Source: Rhynchosporium graminicola (lineage: Eukaryota > Ascomycota > Leotiomycetes > Helotiales > Ploettnerulaceae). Taken from it: a stretch of DNA of 64,000 bases. Position 1 is the first letter of the stretch; every line of letters begins with the position of its first letter. The stretch is from contig FJUW01000091.1 of assembly GCA_900074885.1 (NCBI GenBank), positions 1 to 64,000 of the forward strand. Direction: 5' to 3'. Positions 20,034 through 31,177 of the stretch are shown here, in pieces. The translations under genes were made by a program, and so were the position numbers. The notes under the pieces were generated by a model. That model worked only from the letters and a program-made list of their open reading frames with translations, did not search any database and was not told where the DNA came from.

Positions 20034-22329
20034 TCAATCAACCTTCAATTCCGCCGCCAGCACCATCTCCCTGACCAACTCATGTTCCCGTTCCCTCTCA
20101 TCCGCCTCCTCCCTGCTACCCAACTTCCGGTCCGGCAACTGAATCGCTCTATCAATACTGACTGGTAAGCTCCTATGTCTACCCCTCAACATCAAGAACA
20201 TCAAGAAAGCCTGACTCGGCCATTTCCAAGACCCACACAGCGCATAGCTCTTATCGTTTACACCCATGCTCAGGCCAATGTTTGCATATGCGGACAAAAC
20301 CTCGAAGATGACAGGGAAGATCGGGAAGGTGGAGGAGGAATGTTCGCCGCCTTGGACGAAGCCGATAATCACGAGTGCGAGCATGATTGACCATGCGTCG
20401 TAAGATATTTGGGACGAGAGCTGTTGCTTCATGAAGAAGAGGCGGGATCGGTGGCCGGTGAGATGCGTGAAGGAGAGAGTAGATTCGTCGTCGGCTTGGA
20501 AGGCGGAACTTGCTGTGTATACGCCTAGGGAGCGCTCTTCGTAGACGTTTGATGTGCGGATCGTGATGGTCACGGGAAAGGCAGAGACGTACCTGGAGAT
20601 GTCTGTTGGCATTTGAGAACTTGGTGTAAGGTATTTTATGAAATGCAGAAGGTAATGAGCAGCGGGGTCAGGTCTGCTGCATGGATGCAGATTGTGACAG
20701 GATGACTTACATCATACCAATGTACAGCATCAGAAGCGCACAGGGAAGAGCGGATATGGACACGATATTGAACCCGCTGCATCTCACAGAGAGCGTCTGG
20801 AACATCCCATCCAACACTCTGTAGCCTTCTGATAGACTTTGGACCTCTGGCAGATGTCGTGCGGAGAATTCGAAGGCGATGAGATCGACAGCATTCATAC
20901 ACATCAGTATGAGAAGGAGGAACAACGTCTCTCTTTTGGGGAACAGATGCGTGTACACTCGGCGTGGATATTTGAGAGTGTACTCGAGCGTGGCCCGGGT
21001 CTGGAGGAAACGTGGGCTGTGCGGCAGAGACTTCAGCATCACCCAGAGGATTAACCTTAAGAAGATAGGAAATCTGTGAATCTGTCAGATGTGGCTCTGA
21101 AGCTGTGACCAGACAGCTAGAGAATCTTACCCAGTGTTGCCAGCGAGCATGAGATAGCTCATAATGAATACAGGAAAAGCATCAATTTTGAAAGGTATCT
21201 TGATGGAAGTTAGCTGCAATGATTGGGCAAGAAACCAGGGTGAGAAGCAAGAGATACCATGGAATCGTTCATGAGACTCATTCCCGCGTTGTTAGTTGAA
21301 GGACGAAATAGCGTTAAAGACGCCGAGAGATCTGGCGAAAAAGTAAGCAGAAGAATGAAGATCATCCAAGAAATACTCACATGGGATGAATACCATCGCG
21401 GCCAATCACATTTGACCTCTTGAGATTAAAGTGTAAAGCAAGACTAATCGCACCCAGGAACTGATGAAGCACAATGTACATTGTAACGACGAGACGCAGC
21501 AGCTTGATCGCACGATACTCCACGCAGACGACAGTCTCTCTTTCAGATTTGGTGAGGCCGTAGAAATCAGAGTTCCTGCCAACAGTAGCCGCGTTGAGAA
21601 AATTGTTCCAGTACAGCAGGAGGTTGGTAGCAAGTGTAGTTTTTCGGACAGTGGAGGAGACCAGGGGTGTAGTAGTAAGTGGTTCGACGTCTGTCCAGAA
21701 CTTAGAAGCAGGATTTTCTGTTCTAACTGCCTTCTTTTCGTCAGGTGAATTGGAGGATTCTGCGAGATAGTCATTAGCAATTATCAAGTGGGGAAGAAGA
21801 TGTCTTGGATTTCTTTGGAGACTTTGGGATACTTACCGATAACAGTCTGTGTGATGAGAGAAGCTACTCGGAAAGTCTGATCACGACTCTTCTCAATAAG
21901 CTCGCCAAAAGCATCTTCCATAGCTGTCTTGCGAACAGTCAAGATAACGATACCGGTGAACGGTTGACTTCCCAGAATGAAATTGATACACAACAAAATC
22001 TGCTGGAAAGTATTGAGGGAGGAGACATTGGCAGGTGCCAGACCTGTAGTCGTGATGGCAGAAATGGCGAAGAAAAGGCAGGTAAGGAAGCGCTGCTTCT
22101 GTACTCTGCCCTGGGAAAGCCAAATGATGATTGAAGATATCAAAGACCAAGAGAGGAAGGCTAGCCAGTGTAAGGCAATGAAAGGAAATCCAGACAAGTA
22201 CTCGTAAGTCTTGCTGAAAACAGAAGTGAAATTGAACCTGGCTTTGCCTGCAAAATCAACAAAGGGCGAAAAGAATATGTATGTAGATTCAACGGCGGAT
22301 GCCATTGATGGCAATGCCATGGCCTCCAT
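20034..22329 (-). pseudogene. TRK: TRK-family potassium transporter with a frameshift in the second pore loop
   Basis: Six exons: 22329-21837, 21759-21381, 21331-21258, 21213-21131, 21073-20711 and 20592-20034, with introns of 44-118 nt, all GT-AG. They encode about 649 residues of the fungal TRK/HKT fold (four M1-P-M2 units), which imports K+ at the plasma membrane. Pore-loop glycines are visible as TTTGL (about residue 96), NNAGMSL, VRCSGFN and YANIGLSMG. Other family marks are VEYRAIKLL, LAGNTGFPIFLRL, YVSAFP and LRGRHRSLPVSIDRAI near the end. The chain is short because the long hydrophilic loop of many fungal TRKs is almost absent. In exon 3 the frame that enters from exon 2 (VFNAISSFN) meets TAA at 21294-21292. 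NNAGMSL and everything downstream are in the next frame, so one base (or four, TAAC) is extra. This is a recent pseudogene or a sequencing/assembly error; the rest is intact. Confidence 0.8.
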
Positions 22330-24236
22330 AATTGAGGAGTTATTTTCGAAGAAGAGCCTCGATCTTTTGGTTGACTTCGAGGTTCGAGAAGCTGAAAGGG
22401 AATTTTAAAGAATAACTGCATTCGAGAATTAACAGACACCCCCACGCGTCTCGAATTCACCACTTTCTCGCACGTGGAGGTTGAGCTGTTCGCAATTCCC
22501 CTTTGGGACGGCTTGTAGGTGATTGTTATCAGATTTGAGGCGCTGTAGTCGCTATCGTTAGTGAATAACTATTCTGGGGAATCATTGAACGCCAGGGAAA
22601 TAATATAAAGTCAACTTGATCTTCTATGCGCGCCACCAGCTCTGAAAGTTTACTATAGTGAGTATATATAAGTATATACATATAGATATTCAAAGATCTC
22701 GTAATGCACTTGCTGGATATACAAAGTCCTTTTGGGAATCTATAGACTGTTTTAGTTAGCGACAGCCGCTTCCTTTTGACCAAAAAGGTTCTATTTCTAG
22801 GCCACATGTGCTGCGTTATGAAGAGGGGACATGATCAGAGTAAATCAGGGAGCGATAATCGCTGAAAATATAAAGAGAAGAAGAGCTTTATGAAGGAAGA
22901 AACAAGACTATTTGGAATCGATTTTCACGATCAAAACAATAGTACTACTGAAGAGAGTACTTCTCCAGATATTGGAAGACCAGAAAAATCATAGACTTAT
23001 CGCCAGCAGATGATTTTCAATAGGAGAGGTCGATGCGAATGCTCGACCGAGCAGTCAAGCTTGCAAAAATGTTATGCCAATTGCCGTGGCAGCCAGATTG
23101 AGTAAATCATGGCATTTACCATAAAGTCTTCCTCTCCTGGAGACTTTGATTTCACATGGATAGTCTTGGAATCTCCTCATCTCCTAGCATAAAAACAAGT
23201 GTCAATTCAGTTTCGGTGTACATTGCCGGCAAGACAAGATTAAGGTGGATCTCAGATTCTGCCTTGATGTAATTTGTAACTGTTGCCATGCTTCATTATG
23301 GGCTAACAAGAAAAGAAACAGTAGCTCGCCCTCATCCAAGTGGGATCCTTAGCATGGTGACATGCGTTGAAATGAGGTTGATCGGTTTCGCGAAGCACTT
23401 CGTGATATTATAGGATCCAGTGTATTTGAGATTACGTTTACTGAGTAGTATTTTCTGTACGAGTGAACTATACCTTTAAATGGACGATTTTCAAAAATAT
23501 ATCAAGGACAGTGAAGTAGCTATAGATAAGACAATTGAATACGGGATGGACGTTAATATATAGTCCAACGACCTCGCGTACCGGCGCTTGTCCCTCGCCA
23601 TAGCCGCTTCATTCTCGGAAATAGCCCAGCAAACGCAATAGAAATGATTGCTGGTATTGTCTCTTTTTGCATTAGCAGAATTTGCGACCCCAACGAAGAA
23701 CGCATGGAATCATGAAAGATGCTATCTATGATCGACGTATTGTTTATGAAAGCAGGGTAGGATATGAAAACAGGGGTTATTCACGTTTGACAAACTATGA
23801 ACTTTGCGGTGTTAATTTGATAGACGTTTGCGAACGTTGGTAGAGAAGACAGCTTGTTCCTGTCAAGCACGTATCATCCAGTCATGCTTCAGGCGCATAA
23901 CTTTGAAGTGAGAATGATTTGTACATTTGTGCTGCAGAGTCGACAATTCATCCGGCCCCGTCCTCCCTAGATATCTCTCTTTGAGGTTGTACAATAATGA
24001 TACATTTCATCACCATATCCTGCACAACTACTCCTCCCTTCCCGTTGTATCGCAGGCCGGTCGTCGTCCAGTCGCAGCTCTTGTGGGACAATAAGTCAAT
24101 TTTTCCTCAAGACTTCGCGGATTGAGATATTCCGGACACCCATAGCTCCCCTGGCGTCTCAAGCATTCCCAATTCTCGGATGCCTTGAAGACCCTGGTGT
24201 CATAGACAGTATCCCATATATCGCAACTCATACCAT
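22330..24236. other. Intergenic sequence, TRK promoter side
   Basis: 1.9 kb of normal composition. An ACGCGT hexamer lies near 22445 upstream of TRK. Short open frames (for example minus 22529-22807 and 24028-24231) have no recognisable content, and the latter is probably the 3' UTR of the next gene. No gene is supported. Confidence 0.4.
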
Positions 24237-24881
24237 TTATTTCTTCCCCTCCTTCCTCTCTTCCACAACCTTCTCATCAATCTCCTTAACCTCCTCCACC
24301 TTATCCTTCCCCCAACTCCACACCTCCCAGAACTGATCCATGATCAGCCCACCATATCCCCTCCCCTCATCCAACGCCTCCTTCTCCTTCGCATCCCTCT
24401 TCGCTTTCCAATCCTTGCCCTCCCCACCCATCCACACCTTCTCCAGCAAGCCCCTCTCCTTATTCTCTGCCTCTTTCGCCCTCAACTCCGCCAGTACGCC
24501 ATCCACCTTCTCCCTCCCAGCACCCTCAATCTTCCCAACTCCAATTCTACCCTCCAGTGTCCCAGCATCCCTGCGCTCCCTCTCTTCCTTCAACCGCCGC
24601 TGCGTCTCCACGGCTTTCGGTGGTAACGATTGACTCCCTAAACTCTCCACCCTGCTAGCGAATCTCTGCACTATGCTCGCCCCTGTGTAATGGGCCGAGA
24701 GATGGTTGCCGCCGGCGAAGAATCCGGCTGTGAGAGCGACGGTGTAGATGTCGACTTTCCGGGGCGGGATGAGGATGATTATTGGGCAGACTATGACGGC
24801 GCCGAGCGCGACGTTACGGTAGAGTTCATCGCGGGAGCTGAGTGTGCGAGAGGGCGGGAGAGATGTTGTGGTTGTAGACAT
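24237..24881 (-). CDS. Conserved fungal two-pass membrane protein (often labelled 'rhomboid family membrane protein'), 214 aa
   Basis: A single exon from ATG at 24881. After a Ser/Thr-rich start come two hydrophobic segments, about residues 23-41 (ALGAVIVCPIIILIPP) and 47-65 (YTVALTAGFFAGGNHLSA), separated by the charged PPRKVD turn. The remaining 140 residues are highly charged and probably coiled-coil (RRLKEERERRDAG, ELRAKEAENKERG), with WxxWSWGKDK near the end. I recall fungal proteins of this length and layout being named rhomboid family. The Gly-x-Ser / His catalytic motifs of rhomboid proteases are not seen, so protease activity is unlikely. The location may be mitochondrial, by analogy only. 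Confidence 0.75.
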   Translation of the reverse strand: MSTTTTSLPPSRTLSSRDELYRNVALGAVIVCPIIILIPPRKVDIYTVALTAGFFAGGNHLSAHYTGASIVQRFASRVESLGSQSLPPKAVETQRRLKEERERRDAGTLEGRIGVGKIEGAGREKVDGVLAELRAKEAENKERGLLEKVWMGGEGKDWKAKRDAKEKEALDEGRGYGGLIMDQFWEVWSWGKDKVEEVKEIDEKVVEERKEGKK

Positions 24882-25226
24882 GATTGATTGTACTAGTTTA
24901 TGAAGGTCGAGTAATTGGCGAATAAGGTGTTTGCTGCGTGCTTGGATTTGATGCGGCTATTGCATCTGCATTTCGATTATAAAGCGGCTCTGTGGATTGC
25001 GAGAGCTGCTGTATTCGCGCAAGTACGTAAACTGCGAAGCGTAAAGTGATCGACTGTCACTTTGTTGCAAGTATTATCATCATCGATCCTGGAAAACGTA
25101 CAATCATCCGAAGTTTGTCCGCCCCAGAGCACAAAACAAGCACAAGCTCTCTTTTCTCTCGGAAGCGAGCCGGATCAAAATTAATATAATACATGATGTA
25201 AGAATGGGTTTGTCATCAACTGATAG
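24882..25226. other. Intergenic sequence between the membrane-protein gene and tRNA-Ser
   Basis: 345 bp containing the upstream region of the minus-strand gene. I see no other element in it. Confidence 0.5.
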
Positions 25227-25333
25227 GACAACGTGCCAGAGTGGTTAATGGGTATGACTCGAAAACCTCTGCTTGCAGAGTACATAGATATCATATGGTT
25301 TCGGCCGCGTAGGTTCAAATCCTGCCGTTGTCG
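25227..25333 (+). tRNA. tRNA-Ser(CGA) with intron
   Basis: The acceptor stem GACAACG (25227-25233) pairs with CGTTGTC (25326-25332), and the discriminator is G. The D arm contains AGTGGTTAA. The anticodon stem TATGA (25253-25257) pairs with TCATA (25291-25295) around loop CTCGAAA, anticodon CGA. The intron is about 26 nt, 25264-25289, placed after position 37 as is usual in eukaryotic nuclear tRNAs. A long variable arm of class II type precedes the T arm GTAGGTTCAAATCCTGC. All arms fold, so it looks functional. Confidence 0.9.
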
Positions 25334-26153
25334 CACGGACAGTAAGCTTTTGCCCGTCCTGTATTCTCTCTCGTTCACGCTTTGCATCGCGACTCTTTTT
25401 GCTTGCTATACGAATTTTAGTCACTTCGTTCGAACCGCCATAAAGACTTCATTCAGGTTGAGACAAGGAATCGTCAGGATATTTTGTGTTTTCTCGCTGC
25501 TGAGCTTTTTCTGTAAGATACATAATCTTTCTTTTACTCCCTTTACTTACTATTAATAGAGTCTTCAATTTACTAGACTATTATATATCTAGGTACCAAA
25601 AGGAAATCACGCAAAGGGATGGATGGATGCTATAATAAAGGACGTCAGGCACCTAACTGTTTAGCATGAAGAGAAAAGTTTATCAGAGCCTTGGAATTTT
25701 CAAGAAGGAATTCTTAGTTGAACTTAAACAGATAAAGGGTACGAGTAACTTGACGTCACGCAGATTTGTGGAAAAAAAGGCTTTTTTTGTTATGGACTTT
25801 CGCCAAGTGATCACATTCAAGTTTGTTCTTTTAGCTGCTTACCTTAACCTAGCCCGCCGAGTCACATCGCAGCTATCTGGGAAAACTGAGTGTAAAGTCA
25901 AATGTGGGCATAAATAAGGGATCTGGAGTCAAATATATTTATTGATGAATTCTCGGGCATGCAAAGGTGCTTAGTTATATATAGTAGTCAGACAAAAGAT
26001 CACTGTCTTGGTTCAACGAATTTATCCTATATACTCCAAAGCTATTCAATGCACCGACCTCAATCCAGCTATCCAGCTATCAAGTAACAAACGAAAAGAG
26101 ACTATGGTATCATAAAGCAAGCATCTCTACCAGCACTCAGCACACTTAACCAT
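25334..26153. other. Intergenic sequence downstream of tRNA-Ser
   Basis: An 83-codon open frame (25666-25917, plus) has basic, unremarkable content and no family resemblance. I do not call it a gene. Confidence 0.4.
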
Positions 26154-27571
26154 CTAAGCGTGGTCCTTGTGTCTCCTCTTCTTCTTGGTTCTCTCTTCAG
26201 CCTCTTCGGCATCAGCACTTTCCTCCGCCTTCCGCTTCTTTTCCTTCTTCTCCTTCTTCTCCTTCTTGACTTTCTTTACATCTGCAGCATCCACACTATC
26301 ACCATTTTCCTCGGCCTCGGCCTTTCGCTTCTTTTCTTTCTTCTCAACCTTAGCCTTCTTCTCCACAACATCCTCATCAACGCCGCTGCTCCGCCTGCGC
26401 TTCTTCTTCGACTTCTTCTCCTCTGCCTCTTCTTGCGCTTTCGTACCTGCCGCGATCTCTGCTTGTAGATTTGCTTCCAGTTCCGCGTAATCAAAGTCTG
26501 GTTCTGGTTGGGGTTCTGGCTGAGGTTCTGGAGCGGCTTCGGGTTGTGGAGTAGGTTCTTTGGGCGGCGCAAGTTTTGCTGCCTCATGGGCTAGCTTCTT
26601 TGCCAAGCGTGCAGCTTTCCGAGCTTCGAGTGCTTCTGCTTTCTGTTGCTTGCGACTCTTCTTCTCGGGTTCTGGCCCGCCAATATTGACCGGTGTGGGT
26701 TCAACATCGACGACGAAGTATGGGTTCGATTCGACTGTGGAGGTGGTGTCTTGTACTGCGGCCTCATTGTCGTTTGCCAGAGACTCGAATCGTGGGATTT
26801 TCGAGCCGACGTCGAGCTTGACGAAGTCCGAATTGTCTGCCACTCCGTCCTTGTCACTCCCTTCTGCCTCTGAATCATCCGAATCGTCGGTCATCTCGCT
26901 ATCTCCATCTTCATCGACATCCTCCGGGTTTCGGCCCAGCTTGCCTTTTCCAACTGGATCAAACCCGATCTCTGCGGCTTTCTGTTCTAATTTTGGTCCC
27001 AATGGTTCGAAATTCGTGCCCAAAACACCAAGCCCTTTCTTATCTTGTAGATGTCGCGATGGTACCTATACATCCTATTAGAATCGCTCTCTCCCATATT
27101 GAAAGACAAACTCACAATTCCCCTCGCCGCAATTCTCGCACTCGTCAGAACCTCCCTTGCTCTATCCATCATGCCACAAATAACTCTCCAATTGCCCCTC
27201 TCACCAAGCTCAAACTCAAGTCTCTCCTTCTCAGGCAAATCCGTCATCTCACTCTTCATACTCTGCATAACTCTATCCAAACTCCTAATATGCGCCTCAA
27301 TGACCCCCAAATGCTTCTTAAACATCGCCGGCCATTTCGCATGCTGCGGACTCTTCGTAAACGGCTTCGGTCTTCCCATGGGTAGAGGAAAGTTCGCAGG
27401 TCCAGGGGGATTGGAATGCATAGCGCTCTTCTTCTCGCGCGACGGGATCTTCTTCGCTTTTTTCTCGGGGCGCGCTGGTTTGGGCAAGCCAGGGATTTTA
27501 GGTTCTTGATTTAGCTTTTTGACGATGAGTTTCGCTTCTTTGCGACCGGCTTTTCCTTTGCCTTTGCCCAT
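26154..27571 (-). CDS. Lysine-rich, nucleolar-like hypothetical protein, 455 aa, two exons
   Basis: Exon 1 is 27571-27116 and exon 2 27065-26154. The 50-nt intron (GTGAGT...TATAG) is phase 0. The N-terminus is basic (MGKGKGKAGRKEAK). A folded middle part (about residues 80-200) is rich in helix-forming residues (WPAMFKKHLGVIEAHIRSLD, WRVICGMMDRAREVLTSARI). Then come an acidic serine/aspartate stretch (DSEMTDDSDDSEAEGSD), a Pro/Glu/Gln-rich repeat (PQPEAAPEPQPEPQPEP) and a C-terminus of repeated KKEKKEKKRKAEE and KKKRRHKDHA. Such alternating acidic and lysine tails are common in nucleolar ribosome-biogenesis proteins, so a nuclear/nucleolar role is a reasonable guess. I do not recognise the central domain. 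Confidence 0.8.
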
Positions 27572-27950
27572 CTTGAGAAGAGGTTAGAGGTGTTGGGGGC
27601 AGTGTGGTGGGTTGTGCTGGTGAGATGCAGGTTGGCGCATCGGATTGCTTCGAGAAAATTATTTTGGCAGCTCCGAGTTGTAGCGTTGGAGCTCTTTTTT
27701 TTTTTGCGGCGGGGGAGGCTGGTGCGCTAGTACAATAGGAGTGGCTGAAAGCCTTCGCTTCTAATGATTCTCGACAACAACACGTCTGGGTAGGGATGCC
27801 ACACGAACTGAAGATTGTAATGTCGTTGAAGGAGTATTATCGGCTTCGAGATCAATATGGAGCAAATCGACAATCGTTCAATTGCCACTCCTGACTTTGA
27901 CCACTCCTCGGCAAGCAGCAATACCCAATCTGGCACTGTGCTCAATTCCA

Positions 27951-27973
27951 GCAAGCAAGCAAGCAAGCAAGCA
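27951..27973. repeat. (CAAG)n microsatellite
   Basis: Nearly six perfect GCAA/CAAG units in intergenic sequence. Confidence 0.85.
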
Positions 27974-29843
27974 CACCTTTTGGAGGAAAAAAGCTTGCAT
28001 CAGTTCCTTCATAGCATAGCCAGCTTCAAAATCTGGCAGCGAGGCACATACTATGCGGATCTCGGAGGTGGCATCTAGGTGAGGCGGCATTAACTCGCGT
28101 GGGAATCTTGGTTCACTGTATCGCAAGTTGAAATCATGGCTTTCTTGAACTCGTCACGACCATTATTATCACCTGGCAGATACTTGTTGTACTCAATGCG
28201 TCATCTTCCCTCAATTCATAACCAAATCTCCAATACACACCCGTCTAGACACCTATAATCCATCTTCGTTGCAGCCTTGTCAATATCATCACTTCTGACC
28301 AATTCATCCAGCATCCCTCACGATACAACCTAGTCTACTAAATTAAAGATAATACGGTAGGGAACAGAGAATCTACTTATTCATTTTCGGCGTGTGTCAG
28401 TTTGTCTGTCTTTCATATAGTTAAGATACAAATATGAACAAGCCGTCTTCGGATATATACATACAAATGGACGTAGACTTCCCGCGGTAATGATATTCAT
28501 TCATCTCCCAGCTTTGTCAACGGGATGGACTTCATAATTTAGAATACGCTTGTAGCTCGATGTAAACAGGTTTCCACCCCAGCCTGTTGTAGCATCGGCG
28601 GATGCAGCGCATATCTCACACGGTTTTAAGTCTCGCGACTATTTTGCGACTCTTCTCCAACTGCCAAATCCACAGTCGCAAAATAAATCTGGGACATGCT
28701 CGTATGAATCTGGGGATAGCTATATCTGAAGTCCCAAACCCTATTTAGAAAAGAAATTCCATAACAACCCATTTCTGAGTCTCTTCACCGTACATGATGT
28801 CCATAAGCCTCAATCTAGTAACCTTTCACATCACAAGAGCAACATAGCATACACAGGTAGCATTCTTCCAGCACAATCAGGCCATCTCTTATTATTTTCT
28901 ACTCACTTCCACTGCAGTGACTGCACTACTACACTATATAGAACGACATATCCGCAACCAAAACAACTAAGAAAACGCTGCACAAAACCCGTCGACTAGC
29001 AACTGCCCTAATACCTCCAGTCATTCATGGACTTGGAAACTAGTTGAAGAGTAATGTCATATCCCCGGAATGAGGTCTACTCGCTCCATCTTCGCTGCCA
29101 ATCAAGGCTCTATTTGCCGTGTCAGGCGAATCGATCTCGTAACTCTTCACATGTGATGACAGAAGGTGTAAAGCTTTCCCTCGCAAGAGAGTGAAATTTC
29201 TGTATGTCCACTATCTACTAGTAGAAGGCTTATCTGTAAGTAATCTCTACGAAAGTTCCCAACGTGCTAAGGTTCAAGGTCAAACAGCTCTGTTAGAGTG
29301 TCAAGGCCTACGGAGGTCATCGTGACCGGGCCGTTCTTAAACTCGTGCCAAAGCACGTGAATAAAAAGCGTTACCTGCCTGCACGAGGACTCCGATATTC
29401 ATAGTATGACAACTTCCGTAGAATGATTCAGACATCAACTATGCATATCCGATCGTAAAATTCAAATCTACTTTCATCAGTCATGTTTGCATGAACGACA
29501 TGACGTATTCGCGACTGCAGGGACAGACAAGACAGTATCTCCACCACACGCAACGAGTTAACTTGATCTACCCCAGCATCAACATCAACATCAACAACAA
29601 CAACAAATAACACCACATCGTTCACGGGCGCACCAGCTCCCGGCGTCTAATAAACTCCTCCATGTCCACACCATAGCAAAGCATAGCAGACCAGATCCAT
29701 GCCATGGCCGCAGAATCCGGAGATCATGACGTCGCATCTTCCACGTCGCATCTACGTGTTAATGGACGTTGCAGGCCGGACCCCGTCGCAGAAGCCTCTC
29801 GCTTACTTATATCAACTTCCCCTGTTTCAATTGTTTCTAGCCC

Positions 29844-29873
29844 GCCTCGCCTCGCCTCGCCTCGCCTCGCCTG
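29844..29873. repeat. (CCTCG)n microsatellite
   Basis: About six tandem CCTCG units in intergenic sequence. Confidence 0.85.
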
Positions 29874-30064
29874 CGCCCCCAGCCAGCCAGCCAGCCAACC
29901 AACCTACCCCCCTCAAGGTTTCCTTACCGTCAATCTCAGACCGACTTTCCCGACTTTCATCTTCACCATCGTCGCATGACAGGAATCTTCCTTGTTTCGT
30001 TTGTTGACCTCGAGCGCCAGCGAACCCTCTCCCTCCTTTGCGCTAAGAGCTTTTTGTTGTGTAT

Positions 30065-30085
30065 GTGTGTGTGTGTGTGTGTGTG
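30065..30085. repeat. (GT)n microsatellite
   Basis: About ten uninterrupted GT dinucleotides. Confidence 0.85.
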
Positions 30086-30611
30086 ATTGTGTTTTGCGAA
30101 TTGCGCAAAAGTTTTTGAGATGATCTTCGCCATGTTCCGGGGATTATTTATATGATATGGCAGGCAGGATACAAAAGTATACGGAACTCCCTCGAACTTT
30201 TCCGATGAATACCTAGGTATAGTAGAACCATTCAAGAATTGCCAATGCCAATGACAATGACGCACTCGCTCTCAATCAATCAATCGATCGCATACGCCGT
30301 CCGACGTAATTGTCATGGTAGACAATTCATTCATGGCATTTAGATAGAACACTTTAGTCAGAGCCCGCACCGGGATTTCCGTAGGGGTACAGCTTGCGAC
30401 GCGCAAAGTCTAATTCCCAGCATCGGACCTCCCCTCCCCTCCTTCTTCCTCCTCCTCCAAACACTCTCCATGAAATGAAGGTCTTTGGACGAGGGAAGGG
30501 AAGGGAAGGGGCCCGGAACAAGAATTTCAGAAAGAGCAGCTCGTCCGATCTCACGTCGACCAGTCCGATCGGTGTTCCAAGACTCCCGAGGATTGCTCAA
30601 ACCTTAAGTAA

Positions 30612-30614
<3 letters not shown>

Positions 30615-30651
<37 letters not shown>
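30615..30651. repeat. (CT)n tract in the promoter of the SPT small-subunit gene
   Basis: About 18 CT units, 150 bp upstream of the ATG at 30800. CT-rich tracts are common in fungal promoters and may help position transcription. Confidence 0.8.
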
Positions 30652-30654
<3 letters not shown>

Positions 30655-30799
30655 GGGCTGTTCTGAATTGGTTTATAACTTCAAGGAGACCTGTCCCCTT
30701 TCCTTTAAGGTGCTCTGATTGTCCTTGCTTTCATTTCGGGCTCTTCCCTTATCATCACCAACCACATCATTCCACGAATTTCCTCAAACGAATCTGAAC

Positions 30800-31177
30800 A
30801 TGTCTCTCGATATCCTATTCTCTACGGCTTCGGCCGAATGCGCTCCACTGAGCTCGAAATCATCCACCGACGTCGTCCTCAAAAAACTACAGCTATGGTA
30901 CTACCAATACGAAGTGACTTTCGGACTGTACATGTTGGAACCCATCGAGAAAGCCATACTGAACACACTCGTTCTCTCCTCACTTGCTCTCCTGAGCTAC
31001 ATCGTCCTATCACTCACCCCGACATTCATCATCGAATTCCTGTCTCGAGCTGTCTCGAGTCTCTTCTGGGTTCACGTCAACGATACCGGGAACCATTTCG
31101 TCCTGCAGCAAGTCTCGAATCCCTGGGTGAACGCGACGAAGATTGGGTGGGAGGAACTGGAAGCGCATGTCATGTGA
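30800..31177 (+). CDS. Serine palmitoyltransferase small subunit (SPT_ssu-like), 125 aa
   Basis: A single exon. Residues about 30-75 read LKKLQLWYYQYEVTFGLYML, then EPIEKAILNTLVLSSLALLS and YIVLSLTP. The signature WYYQY...ALYMLEP-x-E followed by one membrane span matches the small activating subunits of serine palmitoyltransferase (human SPTSSA/B type). Those subunits sit in the ER membrane, bind the LCB1/LCB2 dimer and raise its activity in the first step of sphingolipid synthesis. The C-terminal 45 residues are longer than in the animal proteins and contain a second hydrophobic stretch (FIIEFLSRAVSSLFWV). I chose the ATG at 30800 rather than one 27 codons upstream because the family has short N-termini and the upstream part is Ser/Pro-rich and promoter-like. 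The CT tract lies just upstream. Confidence 0.82.
   Translation: MSLDILFSTASAECAPLSSKSSTDVVLKKLQLWYYQYEVTFGLYMLEPIEKAILNTLVLSSLALLSYIVLSLTPTFIIEFLSRAVSSLFWVHVNDTGNHFVLQQVSNPWVNATKIGWEELEAHVM

Larger units (their letters stand above)
27572..30799. other. Long intergenic region with several simple repeats
   Basis: 3.2 kb with no convincing gene. A minus-strand reading near 28095-28190 ends in a coherent short peptide (KYLPGDNNGRDEFKKAM..., stop TAA) but has no clear start or acceptor. Simple repeats are CAAG (27951), CCTCG (29844-29873), GT (30065-30085) and CT (30615-30651). The last 200 bp are the promoter of the gene at 30800. Confidence 0.45.

Noticed and set aside
24340..24887. Plus-strand frames opposite the membrane-protein gene
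   Set aside because: Shadows of the minus-strand CDS 24237-24881.
26160..27509. Long plus-strand frames rich in Leu/Ser/Phe
   Set aside because: Antisense of the lysine-rich gene 26154-27571; Lys/Glu codons read as Phe/Leu/Ser on the other strand.
28095..28190. Minus-strand peptide KYLPGDNNGRDEFKKAM ending in TAA
   Set aside because: Looks protein-like but is only about 30 codons, with no start or splice acceptor that I could define.
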